A stretch of 64,000 nucleotides of DNA from Parabacteroides gordonii MS-1 = DSM 23371 (GTDB lineage Bacteria; Bacteroidota; Bacteroidia; Bacteroidales; Tannerellaceae). Positions 46,158 through 55,415 of this stretch are shown here, piece after piece. The notes under the pieces are model-generated. The model ran no database searches. It saw only the letters and a list, made by a program, of their open reading frames with translations, and was not told where the DNA came from. Position numbers and translations under genes: made by a program. Location: positions 238,030-302,029 of the forward strand of contig NZ_KQ033919.1 in assembly GCF_000969825.1 (NCBI RefSeq). Direction: 5' to 3'. Position 1 is the stretch's first letter. The number at the start of each line of letters is the position of its first letter.

Positions 46158-48152
46158 ATGAAGACGAACCTTAGTTCTCAAATTACCCTGACGCGTATAC
46201 CGCTCAGGTATTACCGTCCGGAAAACGCTTACGAGCAATCAGTTTTAACTCGTTTTGAAAAGATTCCGACAAACATCTACGAATCGGCAAATGAAGGTTC
46301 CTTCGCGATCGCAAAGGAATTGGCTTCACAAATACGTAAAAAGCAGGATGCCGGAGAAATGTTTGTTCTGGCATTATCCGGAGGACGTTCTCCCCAGAGC
46401 GTCTTTAAAGAATTGATCCGCCTGCATAAGGAAGAACAATTGAGCTTCCGCAACGTGATCGTATTTAATGTATATGAATTCTATCCCCTGAGTGCATCGA
46501 CTAATAGTAACCTGACATATCTGAAAGAATCGTTCCTCGATCATGTGGATATCGATCCGAAGAATATCTATTCACCGGATGGTTCCATGCCGAAGGATGC
46601 TATCTTTGAGTTCTGCAGAAACTATGAACAGCAAATCCAGGCAGTAGGAGGCATCGATTACATCTTACTGGGCGTTGGTCATGCAAGTAATATCGGTTTC
46701 AACGGCCCGGGTTCTTCTGTCAGTGTAGGTACCCGTCTGGTGTTGCTGGATAATGATGCCCGTAAGGAAGCCGCCAGAACATTCAAGTCTATCGAGAATG
46801 TCCCGGCCAGTGTGATCACAATGGGTATCTCTACTATTCTGCGTGCAAAGAACGTTATATTGATGGCCTGGGGTGAAGATAAAGCCCGTATCGTAGCCAA
46901 TACGATTGAAGGTAAGGTGAGCGAAGCTGTTCCTTCTACCTATTTGCAGAATCATATGAATGCAAAGGCTGTTATCGACCTGTCCGCTGCTTACGAACTG
47001 ACAAGAATCAGCCATCCCTGGTTGGTTACCAACTGCGATTGGGATAACAAATTGATCCGTCGTGCTATCGTTTGGTTGTGCCAGTTGACCGGCAAACCGA
47101 TCCTGAAGCTGACTAACAAAGATTACAGCGAACATGGTCTGGGCGAACTGTTGGCCCTGTATGGTTCGGCTTACAATGTAAACATCAAGATATTTAACGA
47201 TATCCAGCATACAATCACTGGATGGCCGGGTGGTAAACCGAATGCCGACGACTCCAATCGTCCCGAACGTGCCACTCCGTATCCTAAGAAAGTGATCGTA
47301 TTCAGTCCGCACCCGGATGACGATGTGATCTCTATGGGTGGAACGCTGCGCCGTTTGTGCGACCAGCACCATGATGTGCATGTGGCTTATGAAACTTCCG
47401 GTAATATCGCTGTAGGTGACGACGAAGTGATCCGTTATTGCGAATATCTCCGTGACGTTTGCGATAAGTATTCTCCGAACGATGCTACGGTAAAGGATAA
47501 AGCGGAAGATATCATTAAATATCTGCGTTTCGAAAAGGTAGAAAACGGGGAGCCGGAAAAGAAAGACGTACTGTTCATGAAGGGAACGATCCGTCGTGAA
47601 GAAGCCCGTCATGGCTGCCGTTATTCAGGTGTGAAGGATGAAAATGTACATTTCCTGGATCTGCCGTTCTACGAAACCGGTCTTGTTAAGAAGAACGACC
47701 TGAGTGATGCCGATGTCGCTATCGTAAAGAAACTGTTGCAGGAAATCCAACCGGATCAGATGTTTGTTGCCGGTGACCTGGCTGACCCGCACGGAACACA
47801 TAAAGTTTGTCTGGATGCTGTTCTGGCCGCTATCGACGAACTGAAAACAGAAGAATGGATGAAACATTGCCGTGTATGGATGTACCGTGGTGCATGGGCA
47901 GAATGGGAAATGGACCACATAGAAATGGCCGTTCCTATCAGTCCCGAAGAATTGCGCTTCAAACGTAACGCTATCCTGAAACACCAGTCACAGGCAGAAA
48001 GTGCTCCGTTCCTGGGTGATGACGAACGTTTGTTCTGGCAACGTGCAGAAGACCGTAACCGGGCTACTGCCGAACTGTATAAAGAATTGGGTCTGGCTTC
48101 TTATGAAGCGATCGAAGCATTTGTACAGTATATGATCCCGTTCGATAAATAA
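46158..48152 (+). CDS. nagB: Glucosamine-6-phosphate deaminase-like domain fused to a PIG-L/LmbE deacetylase domain
   Basis: A 664-residue two-domain protein, annotated as NagB in Bacteroidales. Residues about 30-280 have the NagB/6-phosphogluconolactonase fold (VLALSGGRSPQSVFKEL, LLDHVDI-like SFLDHVDIDPKNIYSPDG). Residues equivalent to E. coli Asp72, Asp141, His143 and Glu148 appear as Tyr 106, Ala 176, Asn 178 and Gly 183, so deaminase activity is doubtful. Residues about 375-650 are PIG-L-like with intact zinc motifs: SPHPDDDVISMGG (His 385, Asp 387, Asp 388) and DPHGTH (His 545, His 548). It may therefore be a deacetylase with a sugar-phosphate-binding regulatory domain. Terminated at 48177. 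Confidence 0.88.
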   Translation: MKTNLSSQITLTRIPLRYYRPENAYEQSVLTRFEKIPTNIYESANEGSFAIAKELASQIRKKQDAGEMFVLALSGGRSPQSVFKELIRLHKEEQLSFRNVIVFNVYEFYPLSASTNSNLTYLKESFLDHVDIDPKNIYSPDGSMPKDAIFEFCRNYEQQIQAVGGIDYILLGVGHASNIGFNGPGSSVSVGTRLVLLDNDARKEAARTFKSIENVPASVITMGISTILRAKNVILMAWGEDKARIVANTIEGKVSEAVPSTYLQNHMNAKAVIDLSAAYELTRISHPWLVTNCDWDNKLIRRAIVWLCQLTGKPILKLTNKDYSEHGLGELLALYGSAYNVNIKIFNDIQHTITGWPGGKPNADDSNRPERATPYPKKVIVFSPHPDDDVISMGGTLRRLCDQHHDVHVAYETSGNIAVGDDEVIRYCEYLRDVCDKYSPNDATVKDKAEDIIKYLRFEKVENGEPEKKDVLFMKGTIRREEARHGCRYSGVKDENVHFLDLPFYETGLVKKNDLSDADVAIVKKLLQEIQPDQMFVAGDLADPHGTHKVCLDAVLAAIDELKTEEWMKHCRVWMYRGAWAEWEMDHIEMAVPISPEELRFKRNAILKHQSQAESAPFLGDDERLFWQRAEDRNRATAELYKELGLASYEAIEAFVQYMIPFDK

Positions 48153-48176
48153 GAACATTATCCTATAAAATAGAAG

Positions 48177-48205
48177 AAGGTATCCTTTCGGGGATACCTT
48201 TTTTT
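48177..48205 (+). terminator. Terminator after the nagB-like gene
   Basis: AAGGTATCC (48177-48185) pairs perfectly with GGATACCTT (48192-48200), loop TTTCGG, then a T run. Confidence 0.9.
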
Positions 48206-48234
48206 ATGCTCGTAACGGAGCTGTCTGTAAAAAG

Positions 48235-48266
48235 AAAGAAGATGTCCTTTGCAGGGCACCTTCTTT
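48235..48266 (-). terminator. Terminator after the DUF4251 gene
   Basis: AAAGAAGATGTCCT pairs with AGGGCACCTTCTTT with two imperfect pairs. On the minus strand it is followed by CTTTTTACAG. Confidence 0.8.
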
Positions 48267-48290
48267 TATTATTCCTGAGTGGATACTTTA

Positions 48291-48881
48291 TTAATAAGTA
48301 GTACCCTGGAAAATGTTTGATTGAGAATATGGAAGTAAAGTTCCATTCATTGTCAAGTCTCTTCCTGAGAAGTTAGGGTCAACTGTAACAGTTGCTCTGT
48401 TGCTACCGTTCATAAGAACCAGGTTCACAGTGGCAGAGATGAAAATACCCTGTACACTCATAGACAGGTAAACGTTGCCGTCTTTATCCTGTTTACTTTG
48501 TATGTTGGAAGCGCTACCCTGTACGGTAACACCACCTAAACCATTAGGACCTGGATACGGAGAGTTGGAAGCGATCTGAACCATTGCCTGTCCGTCATTC
48601 AAAGAGACGAAGTTAGTGTTAGAGTTCACATAGTAAACCATTCCGTTCATCGGTTGTACGGAGTTGGCTTCCAATACAAAAGACTGGTTGTTGATAGCTT
48701 GCAGAGCTGTGTTGAATTCCTGTTCATCCATGACAGCATCTTTTGCTTCTCTGGCTTCTTTCTTTTCTTTTCTTTCTAACTTTTTCTCTGCTTTTTCTGC
48801 GGCTTTACTCTGAGCCTGTGCATGTGTCATTCCCCCCATAACTAGAGTGAAAACGACGATAAAAGATACAATTCTTTTCAT
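48291..48881 (-). CDS. DUF4251 family exported protein
   Basis: A 196-residue protein with a signal peptide (KRIVSFIVVFTLVMGGMTHAQA). A Lys/Glu/Ala-rich helix follows (KAAEKAEKKLERKEKKEAREAK). The C-terminal domain is beta-rich with GRDLTMNGTLLPY near the end, as in DUF4251. The function is unknown; it is probably periplasmic. It converges on the nagB-like gene with terminators on both sides. A palindrome AAAACGTTTT lies just upstream of the start (48894-48903). Confidence 0.85.
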   Translation of the reverse strand: MKRIVSFIVVFTLVMGGMTHAQAQSKAAEKAEKKLERKEKKEAREAKDAVMDEQEFNTALQAINNQSFVLEANSVQPMNGMVYYVNSNTNFVSLNDGQAMVQIASNSPYPGPNGLGGVTVQGSASNIQSKQDKDGNVYLSMSVQGIFISATVNLVLMNGSNRATVTVDPNFSGRDLTMNGTLLPYSQSNIFQGTTY

Positions 48882-49078
48882 ACGATTTAGTTTAAAACGT
48901 TTTCAAAATGTAATAAAAAAACAAGCAAAGGGTAAAAAGGTTTCTGGCAAATAAGCGAATACAGATACTATAACATTCTATCAGAGTTATTTGGTTAATC
49001 CTCATATTTATTATTGAAACTTTAATATTATAGCCATGTTGTGGGTGCGACAGGCTAGGTATTCAGCGAATTATCCAG

Positions 49079-49086
49079 TACATTTG
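49079..49086 (+). promoter_or_regulatory. -7 element for the comB-like gene
   Basis: TACATTTG fits TAnnTTTG, 31 bases before the start. No -33 match. Confidence 0.45.
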
Positions 49087-49117
49087 TGGTCATATCAGAT
49101 GATAAAAACGAGAAGAT

Positions 49118-49846
49118 ATGAAGATAGATGTTTGTTTTTCGCCGGCTCTGTATCCGGTATATCATAATCCGGAAGCGATTGTTGTGGTAGTGGATGTGTT
49201 TCGTGCGACAACGACGATGGCGGCTGCTTTTAAGAATGGCGTACGTAGTATCCGTCCGGTGGCAACAGTGGAAGAAGCGAAAGAATATAAGGAAAAGGGC
49301 TGGCTGGTAGGAGCCGAGCGAAATGTGAAACGTTGTGATTTTGCCGATTTCGGAAACTCACCGTTCGACTATACCCCGGAAATGGTGTCCGGCAAAGATG
49401 TTGTATTCACAACAACCAATGGAACGCGGGCTATCATGATCGCAAAGTCGGCTTACCGCGTAATCACAGGTGCTTTTGTTAATTTGCAGGCGGTGGCAGA
49501 CTATTGTCTGTTTCATGGACGCGATGTCGTTGTGTTATGTTCCGGCTGGCAGGACAAGGTGAATATAGAAGATACCTTGTTCGGTGGCGCTTTGGTTGAG
49601 GTGCTTGTTAAAACCGGTAAATACGAACCGGCTACAGATGCCGCCGTCATAGCCCGCGATATGTGGACGAATAACAAAGAAAACCTGACCGCTTACCTCG
49701 ATCCGACCGATCACATGGCCCGCCTGAAAGCAAATCATCTGGAAGATGCCGTACCTTACTGCCTCACACCGGATAGTGCCATTGTGGTTCCGGAGCTGAC
49801 GATAGAAGGGGAAACTTTGGTTTTGAAGAAGGTTATTACGATTTGA
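49118..49846 (+). CDS. comB: 2-phosphosulfolactate phosphatase (ComB family)
   Basis: A 242-residue ComB-family protein. Conserved blocks seen are VVVDVFRATTTMAAAFKNG, VGAERNVKRCDFADFGNSP, VFTTTNGTRAI, VLCSGWQDKVNIEDTLFGGAL and the late DPTDHMARLKA. ComB hydrolyses 2-phospho-3-sulfolactate in coenzyme M synthesis in methanogens. Bacteria of this type do not make coenzyme M by that route, so the real substrate here may be different (inference). The next gene starts 23 bases downstream. Confidence 0.88.
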   Translation: MKIDVCFSPALYPVYHNPEAIVVVVDVFRATTTMAAAFKNGVRSIRPVATVEEAKEYKEKGWLVGAERNVKRCDFADFGNSPFDYTPEMVSGKDVVFTTTNGTRAIMIAKSAYRVITGAFVNLQAVADYCLFHGRDVVVLCSGWQDKVNIEDTLFGGALVEVLVKTGKYEPATDAAVIARDMWTNNKENLTAYLDPTDHMARLKANHLEDAVPYCLTPDSAIVVPELTIEGETLVLKKVITI

Positions 49847-49869
49847 TAATACAGAAATGATAAATACAA

Positions 49870-50895
49870 ATGGCTACAACAAATAAAATACGTTTCGGAG
49901 TAGTTGGAACGAACTTTATAACAGATTGGGTGATTGCCGGTGCACGGCAGGATGAACGTTTTGAACTGGTGGCTGTCTATTCACGGACACAGGAGACGGC
50001 GGATGCTTTCGCTGCCAAACATCAGATACCCCATACTTTTACTTCATTGGAGGAAATGGCGCAGAGCCCGTTGATCGATGCGGTATATATCGCGTCACCC
50101 AACTTCCTTCATGCTTCACAGAGTATTCTTTGTATGAAGCACGGCAAGCATGTACTGTGTGAGAAACCTTTTGCCTCTAATGCAAGGGAGGTAAAGGAAA
50201 TGATTGCTGCCTCCCGTCAATATAATGTAACGCTGATGGAAGCGATGAAGCCGACGCTAACCCCGAATTTCCGGACTGTACGAGAGAATCTGCATAAGTT
50301 GGGAACCATACGCCGGTATTTTTCCTGCTATTGCCAGTATTCCTCACGTTATGACAAGTTCAGGGAAGGGGTCGTACTGAATGCTTTCAAGCCGGAGCTC
50401 TCGAATGGAGCGATGATGGATATAGGTATTTATACGTTGTACCCGATGGTGGTGTTATTCGGTCGTCCTCAAAGGGTGGAGGCTACGGGCGTCGTGCTTT
50501 CTTCGGGGGCTGACGGACAGGGTGCCGTCAATTTCGTGTATGAGGGGATGAATGCCACCATACTGTATTCCAAGATCGCTAACTCTTATCTGCCTACGGA
50601 GATACAAGGGGAGGAGGGGAATATCAATCTGGATCGTATCAATATAATAGGAAAGGTTACTTATACACCCCGTGTCCCGGCGGGTGCGGGAAAGACTGCG
50701 GTTTCTGAACCGATGGATATAAGTGCGGTGACGGATAAGAATGAATATTATTATGAGGTGGCTGAGTTTATGGATCTGATCGAGAACGGTAAACGCGAGT
50801 CGGAGATCAATAGCCATGAGAATTCATTGATTACCCTGGAGATTATCGACGAGGTACGCCGCCAGTTGGGGGTTGTTTATCCGGCTGACAGGTAG
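49870..50895 (+). CDS. Gfo/Idh/MocA family oxidoreductase
   Basis: A 341-residue NAD(P)-dependent sugar or polyol dehydrogenase. The N-terminal Rossmann domain starts FGVVGTNFITDWVI, then NFLHASQSILCMKHGKHVLCEKPF carries the family's catalytic Lys (EKP). The C-terminal beta-sheet domain includes GAMMDIGIYTLYPMV. The substrate is unknown. It follows the comB-like gene on the same strand. Confidence 0.9.
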   Translation: MATTNKIRFGVVGTNFITDWVIAGARQDERFELVAVYSRTQETADAFAAKHQIPHTFTSLEEMAQSPLIDAVYIASPNFLHASQSILCMKHGKHVLCEKPFASNAREVKEMIAASRQYNVTLMEAMKPTLTPNFRTVRENLHKLGTIRRYFSCYCQYSSRYDKFREGVVLNAFKPELSNGAMMDIGIYTLYPMVVLFGRPQRVEATGVVLSSGADGQGAVNFVYEGMNATILYSKIANSYLPTEIQGEEGNINLDRINIIGKVTYTPRVPAGAGKTAVSEPMDISAVTDKNEYYYEVAEFMDLIENGKRESEINSHENSLITLEIIDEVRRQLGVVYPADR

Positions 50896-50956
50896 CGGAT
50901 GGATTTGATAGAGATAGGTGTTTCAGTTCTTGACAGAGGTGAATGTAGAGTCGTTG

Positions 50957-50984
50957 GTAGGGGCGGTTCGCGAACAGCCCTTAC
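50957..50984. repeat. REP-like palindrome, GTAGGGGCGG family (copy 1)
   Basis: GTAGGGGCGGTTCG followed by CGAACAGCCCTTAC forms a 28-base hairpin with two mismatches. It shares the GTAGGGGCGG start with the copies at 51019 and 57264. Confidence 0.7.
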
Positions 50985-51018
50985 AGGCGCCGTCATAATG
51001 GAACAGGCAGGTTCGACC

Positions 51019-51096
51019 GTAGGGGCGGGGTCTGCCCGCCCTTCTCCACCGGTTGTTATATTATTGTCGCAAAGGGCGGGCAAACCCCGCCCCTAC
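51019..51096. repeat. REP-like double palindrome, GTAGGGGCGG family (copy 2)
   Basis: Twenty-five-base arms (51019-51043 and 51072-51096) are inverse with one mismatch, around a 28-base AT-rich loop. Each arm is itself palindromic (GGGCGGG GTCTG CCCGCCC), so a two-armed cruciform is possible. It lies in the 235-base gap after the oxidoreductase gene. Confidence 0.8.
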
Positions 51097-51130
51097 AAAG
51101 CCTGTCATTTGGGTTCACATTTTTCTATAA

Positions 51131-52396
51131 TCAAACTTCCCTAATAAAATACTTCACCAGGAACTCCCAATTATCATGAATGATAGCCTTACCGCGTTCA
51201 TGGCTATGCAGGCTTTTGGTCTGTGCGTCGGCCAGCATACCGCGTTCTTCGAGGGCTTTCAGCAGATCCAGGCTGCAATGTTTGACGATGAAGAAGCCTA
51301 ATCCTTGTTCGGATGCTTTCTTTTCGTCGTAGAAGGGGTTCTGTTTGTCTTTAATGAATTCGATGCCGTCGACTAATAGTTGAAGACCTTCTTTAGCAGA
51401 AGCGTATGCGGCAAACTTATCGAACTCGATACAATCGGCCAGCGGAGTGTATTCGCTCTCTTCCAGCTTCAACTGCCCGGAAGCAAAGTCGATGAACTCC
51501 TGTTTACTTTTCATGTAGAACAGCAACTTACCGTCAGCCATCTCCGTGAATTTCTTATAAATAGCCCGGTTACTTTCTTCCCGTTCCTGGATGGCCGGGT
51601 CGACAAAGCTTTCGGCACTCTCTGCACTTTCTACGAAGAAAGCATGGTTCGGGTGCGTTTCCGGCAGGATCAGCGACAACCATTTCGGGGAAGTGTAAGC
51701 CAGGAAAGCTGTCCGGTCGATATACGACATCGAGTTATGGATCGCCATAAGCGCCTCGGTGTTATTCCTGTTTTCCGGGCTTTGGCTCCAATACTCCTTC
51801 AACGTTTCACTAAGGTTGTATTTTGCATCGGTAGACAAGTAAGAGTCGTAATGGAACCAGTGCAACAGCGGAACATATTGCTCCGGTGTCTCGTAGGATG
51901 TTTCCGGGGCAAAGAGCAACTGCATCTTCGTGTTTTCGGGGGCGGTAGTCCATTCCTTGCAGAAAAGCTGGTAGATGAGGCGGGCTGTCTCTTCGGTTGT
52001 CGGGTTGTCCGGGTTGACGAACGTGCCCTTTTTCGCTCCGTGATACTGCTGGAGATAATGCCAGAGAAGGAAGCGGACATCTTCGAGGTTGGCTTCATCG
52101 TCGTAATAATGGTCGCTGACGGTATAGAAAGGAACGTAGTTGCCGGTCAGTTTCTTATATTCAGTGATGAATGCACGCCAGATATTCAGTCCCGAGATAA
52201 CATCCTCGAAGTAAGCAGCCATACGCATACTAACCTGCAGGGCATCCTCTTTTTCAAAAGAGTTTACCAGATCGGTATGTTCCAGAATATCATGTATCTG
52301 GTTAGCCATACGTGTATAATAAAGGTCGATAGGGCCGGATTGTTTATAGGGATGCAGTTGCAGCCAGTCTTTCGGAAAAATCTTAGTGTTCTTCAT
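51131..52396 (-). CDS. DUF3843-like hypothetical protein
   Basis: A 421-residue soluble protein starting MKNTKIFPKDWLQLHPYKQ, which I recall as the opening of DUF3843 proteins in Bacteroides and Parabacteroides. There is no signal peptide or membrane segment. It is rich in aromatic residues and helices (LLHWFHYDSYLSTDAKYNL). A Glu- and Ser-rich short run (ESAESAESF) lies near residue 265. The function is unknown. Its gene is monocistronic with a -7 element at 52429-52436. Confidence 0.75.
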   Translation of the reverse strand: MKNTKIFPKDWLQLHPYKQSGPIDLYYTRMANQIHDILEHTDLVNSFEKEDALQVSMRMAAYFEDVISGLNIWRAFITEYKKLTGNYVPFYTVSDHYYDDEANLEDVRFLLWHYLQQYHGAKKGTFVNPDNPTTEETARLIYQLFCKEWTTAPENTKMQLLFAPETSYETPEQYVPLLHWFHYDSYLSTDAKYNLSETLKEYWSQSPENRNNTEALMAIHNSMSYIDRTAFLAYTSPKWLSLILPETHPNHAFFVESAESAESFVDPAIQEREESNRAIYKKFTEMADGKLLFYMKSKQEFIDFASGQLKLEESEYTPLADCIEFDKFAAYASAKEGLQLLVDGIEFIKDKQNPFYDEKKASEQGLGFFIVKHCSLDLLKALEERGMLADAQTKSLHSHERGKAIIHDNWEFLVKYFIREV

Positions 52397-52428
52397 AAGT
52401 TGTTTATCTGTTTAGAATAATAAAGGCA

Positions 52429-52436
52429 CAAATGTA
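52429..52436 (-). promoter_or_regulatory. -7 element for the DUF3843-like gene
   Basis: CAAATGTA reads TACATTTG on the minus strand, matching TAnnTTTG, 32 bases before the start. Confidence 0.45.
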
Positions 52437-52470
52437 GTAAAAATAAGTTTATGCGGAGTTGATTGTCTCT

Positions 52471-52510
52471 CTGTCATTACAATGTAATCGAACTGTCACA
52501 CACTGTGACA
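52471..52510 (+). promoter_or_regulatory. Operator-like cluster: CTGTCAY repeats and two perfect palindromes
   Basis: CTGTCAT (52471-52477) and CTGTCAC (52493-52499) are 22 bases apart, twice the 11-base period of Pho boxes. ATTACAATGTAAT (52476-52488) and TGTCACA CAC TGTGACA (52494-52510) are perfect palindromes. The cluster sits upstream of the TonB receptor's -7 element. Control by PhoB or by a dimeric repressor is inference. Confidence 0.45.
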
Positions 52511-52541
52511 AAATCTAAACAACCCTGACATATTCCCCCTG

Positions 52542-52549
52542 TACTTTTG
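52542..52549 (+). promoter_or_regulatory. -7 element of the TonB receptor operon
   Basis: TACTTTTG fits TAnnTTTG, 37 bases before the start. There is no -33 TTTG, which would fit dependence on an activator bound at 52471-52510. Confidence 0.5.
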
Positions 52550-52585
52550 CTCCCGAAACAATCAAAGATGTAATAAGTATTAAGA

Positions 52586-55378
52586 ATGAGTACTATAAGA
52601 GTTAGGGAAATAAAGAAACTGCTGATCCTGCTGGCCGGCTGTTTTATCTCATTAACGGCCGGGGCACAGACCGGTGTGATCTGCGGAACCGTGACCGATG
52701 CCAAATTCAAAGAACCGTTGATCGGTGCGACCGTATCTATCGAAGGGACATCCACCGGAGCTATCACGGATATAGACGGTAACTTCCGTATCGAAAAGGT
52801 GCAGCCGGGAAAATACACCCTGCAAGCCTCTTACGTATCTTATAAGACGGAAACGATCGAGGACGTGGCCGTCGTAGCCCACCAGGAAACTGTGTTGCGG
52901 ATCGAACTTTCCGACGCCGACCTTCAGTTGCAGAACGTAGTCGTAGTAGCCCAACGCAAACTGGGGACGGAGACGGCGGTACTGAATACCGTCCGCAAGA
53001 GCCTGCCGGTAGTCAGCGGTATCTCCGCCCAGCAGATCAGCAAGACGCAGGACAGCGATGCCGCCGAGGTGCTTCGCCGCATCCCCGGTATCACGATCGT
53101 GGACGACCGCTTCATTGTTGTCCGCGGCCTGGCGCAACGCTATAATAACGTATGGCTGAACAACGCGACGACCCCTTCGAGCGAGACCGACAGCCGTGCC
53201 TTCTCATTCGATGTGCTGCCTTCTTCCCTGATCGATAATATGATGGTCTATAAGAGTCCGTCGGCCGAGCTGCCCGCCGATTTTTCGGGTGGGTTCGTGC
53301 GGCTGCTGACGAAGAATGTGTCGGAGGGGAACACCTTCAATATCTCCTATCAACTGGGCTTCAATACGAATTCCGCTTTCCGCGACTTCCAGCTCACCAA
53401 AGGGCATGCGGTGGACTACCTGGGGTTCGGTGCCGGTAAACGCGGCCTGCCCTCTAATACCCCCGCCCACCTGAACGACGTAAGCACTTCCGATGCCGCC
53501 GCCTTTACCCGCCGGGTGAATACGGGGTGGGACATCAGCCGGTTTACCGCACTGCCGGAGCAGAAGCTGACCTTCACCATGAACCGCCTGTTCAACCTCG
53601 GCGGCTGGAAGATCGGTAATATCACCAACGTGAATTACAGCACCGGATACGATTACTACGAACTGAAGAATAACAACTACCTCTCGTATAATATGACGGA
53701 CGACCAATCGTCTTACCGTTACAAATACGACGATGTGCAGTATAAGAACACCACCAAGCTCGGTGCCCTGTTCAACTGGTCTTTCCTGAAAGGCAATAAC
53801 AAATATGAGTTCCGCAACTTCTTCAACCAACGCGGAACCTCTTCCCTGTCGCAACGGCAGGGGACGGACTATTATTCCGAAGAGAATATCCGCAAATGGG
53901 AGTCGCTCTACACCGGGCGCACCACCTATGCGGGTCAGCTGGCGGGCGAACACCGCTGGCGGGAGGATGCCGACAAGCTGGACTGGACAGTCGGTTATGC
54001 CTATGCTGCCTACAAGGAACCCGACCGCAAGGTCGTGAAGTCGATGGAACGCAAGCAGGAGGAGGAGCTGAAGTATTACGTCTCCGACCCGACGCGTTAC
54101 TACCAGGATCTGACGGATAACAGCTTCTCGGTCGGTACGAACTACGAGCATACGTTCACCGTCTCCGAACTCTTCAAGCCGGTATTGAATGCCGGGTTGT
54201 ACGGCGAATACAAAGACCGTTCGTTCAACGCCCGCCGCTTCGTCTACAACCTGCTGGGGACTGGTTACAACCGCTTTGCCGAGTGGGATTACAGCTCGAT
54301 CTTCACGAATGAGAATATCTCCGCTGACCGTATCTATATGAAAGAGAGCACGAACAAGAGCGACTCGTATACTTCCGACAACCTGCTGGGTGCCGCTTAT
54401 GTGGCTGCCAAGCTGAACTACGGGGAGAAGCTGAACGCGAACGTCGGTGTCCGCATGGAATACTACCGGTTGAAGCTCGACGGCTACGAGTCGGACGGCA
54501 TCAAGCCGGTGCATCTCGATCAGAGCTCGACCGAGTTCTTCCCTTCGCTGAATGTGGCTTACAGCCTGACGGACAAGCAGCAGGTGAGGGTGGCTTACGG
54601 ACGGTCGGTGAACCGCCCCGAGTTCCGCGAGGTAGTACCTTACGTATATTACGACTTTACGCTCGACGCCAATATCACCGGAAATGTGGATCTGAAGAAT
54701 GCCTATACCAACAGCGTGGATCTGCGTTACGAGTTCTACCCTTCGCCGGGCGAGACGGTTACGGTAGGCGGTTTCTATAAATACTTTGCAGACCCGATCG
54801 AGCAGACCTACAACGAAGCCGGTTCCGGCCTGCAATATACCTATCATAACGCCGACCATGCCAGGGCTTTCGGGATAGAGGTGGATATAAAGAAGCACCT
54901 CGACTTTATCGGCCTGAAGGAGCTGAGCTTTGTCTTCAACGGCGCTTATATCCATAGTAAGGTCTATTTCCCGGAAGGGGCTTTCGAGCGCGACCGGGCT
55001 ATGCAGGGGCAGTCGCCTTACCTGATCAATACCGGGTTGTTCTACCAGCATGACGGCAAGGGGTTGTCGGCCTCGGTGCTCTACAACCGCATCGGCAAAC
55101 GTATCGAGACGGTCGGCGTGCCGGCGCAGAACCCGAACGACGACATTCCCGACATCTACGAAATGCCCCGCAACTCGCTCGACCTGAGTTTCTCGAAGAG
55201 GCTGGGTAAATATGTGGAGGTGAAAGCCGGTATCAAAGACCTGCTGAATTCGAAGATCGAATACAAACAATTCCTGGAGCTGACAGACGGTGCCGGCGCG
55301 AAACGGGAAGTGGAACAGCTGGTGCGCAGCTACCGTCCGGGCGTGACTGTCAACCTGGGGGTATCCGTCAAGTTTTAA
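52586..55378 (+). CDS. TonB-dependent outer-membrane receptor with N-terminal carboxypeptidase-regulatory-like domain
   Basis: A 930-residue receptor. The signal peptide (KLLILLAGCFISLTAGAQ) is followed by a CarboxypepD_reg-like domain (GTVTDAKFKEPLIGATVSIEG), then a plug with RRIPGITIVDDRFIVVRGL, and a barrel with a C-terminal Phe (NLGVSVKF). It is not a SusC type, because the SusC linker motif is absent and no SusD is next to it. It imports a small ligand, metal or phosphorylated compound using TonB energy. The gene is GC-richer than most of the window. It leads an operon with a beta-helix lipoprotein and a YwqK-like protein. Confidence 0.92.
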   Translation: MSTIRVREIKKLLILLAGCFISLTAGAQTGVICGTVTDAKFKEPLIGATVSIEGTSTGAITDIDGNFRIEKVQPGKYTLQASYVSYKTETIEDVAVVAHQETVLRIELSDADLQLQNVVVVAQRKLGTETAVLNTVRKSLPVVSGISAQQISKTQDSDAAEVLRRIPGITIVDDRFIVVRGLAQRYNNVWLNNATTPSSETDSRAFSFDVLPSSLIDNMMVYKSPSAELPADFSGGFVRLLTKNVSEGNTFNISYQLGFNTNSAFRDFQLTKGHAVDYLGFGAGKRGLPSNTPAHLNDVSTSDAAAFTRRVNTGWDISRFTALPEQKLTFTMNRLFNLGGWKIGNITNVNYSTGYDYYELKNNNYLSYNMTDDQSSYRYKYDDVQYKNTTKLGALFNWSFLKGNNKYEFRNFFNQRGTSSLSQRQGTDYYSEENIRKWESLYTGRTTYAGQLAGEHRWREDADKLDWTVGYAYAAYKEPDRKVVKSMERKQEEELKYYVSDPTRYYQDLTDNSFSVGTNYEHTFTVSELFKPVLNAGLYGEYKDRSFNARRFVYNLLGTGYNRFAEWDYSSIFTNENISADRIYMKESTNKSDSYTSDNLLGAAYVAAKLNYGEKLNANVGVRMEYYRLKLDGYESDGIKPVHLDQSSTEFFPSLNVAYSLTDKQQVRVAYGRSVNRPEFREVVPYVYYDFTLDANITGNVDLKNAYTNSVDLRYEFYPSPGETVTVGGFYKYFADPIEQTYNEAGSGLQYTYHNADHARAFGIEVDIKKHLDFIGLKELSFVFNGAYIHSKVYFPEGAFERDRAMQGQSPYLINTGLFYQHDGKGLSASVLYNRIGKRIETVGVPAQNPNDDIPDIYEMPRNSLDLSFSKRLGKYVEVKAGIKDLLNSKIEYKQFLELTDGAGAKREVEQLVRSYRPGVTVNLGVSVKF

Positions 55379-55415
55379 TTAGTATCACTTATATACAAAC
55401 TAAATTAGTTTTATT

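Noticed and set aside
51380-52420. 346-codon plus-strand frame
   Set aside because: It is antisense to the DUF3843-like gene and lacks a promoter or domain.
53204-55270. 688-codon open frame on the minus strand
   Set aside because: It is antisense to the TonB receptor gene. The protein has no domain or signal peptide and its composition mirrors the receptor's codons.
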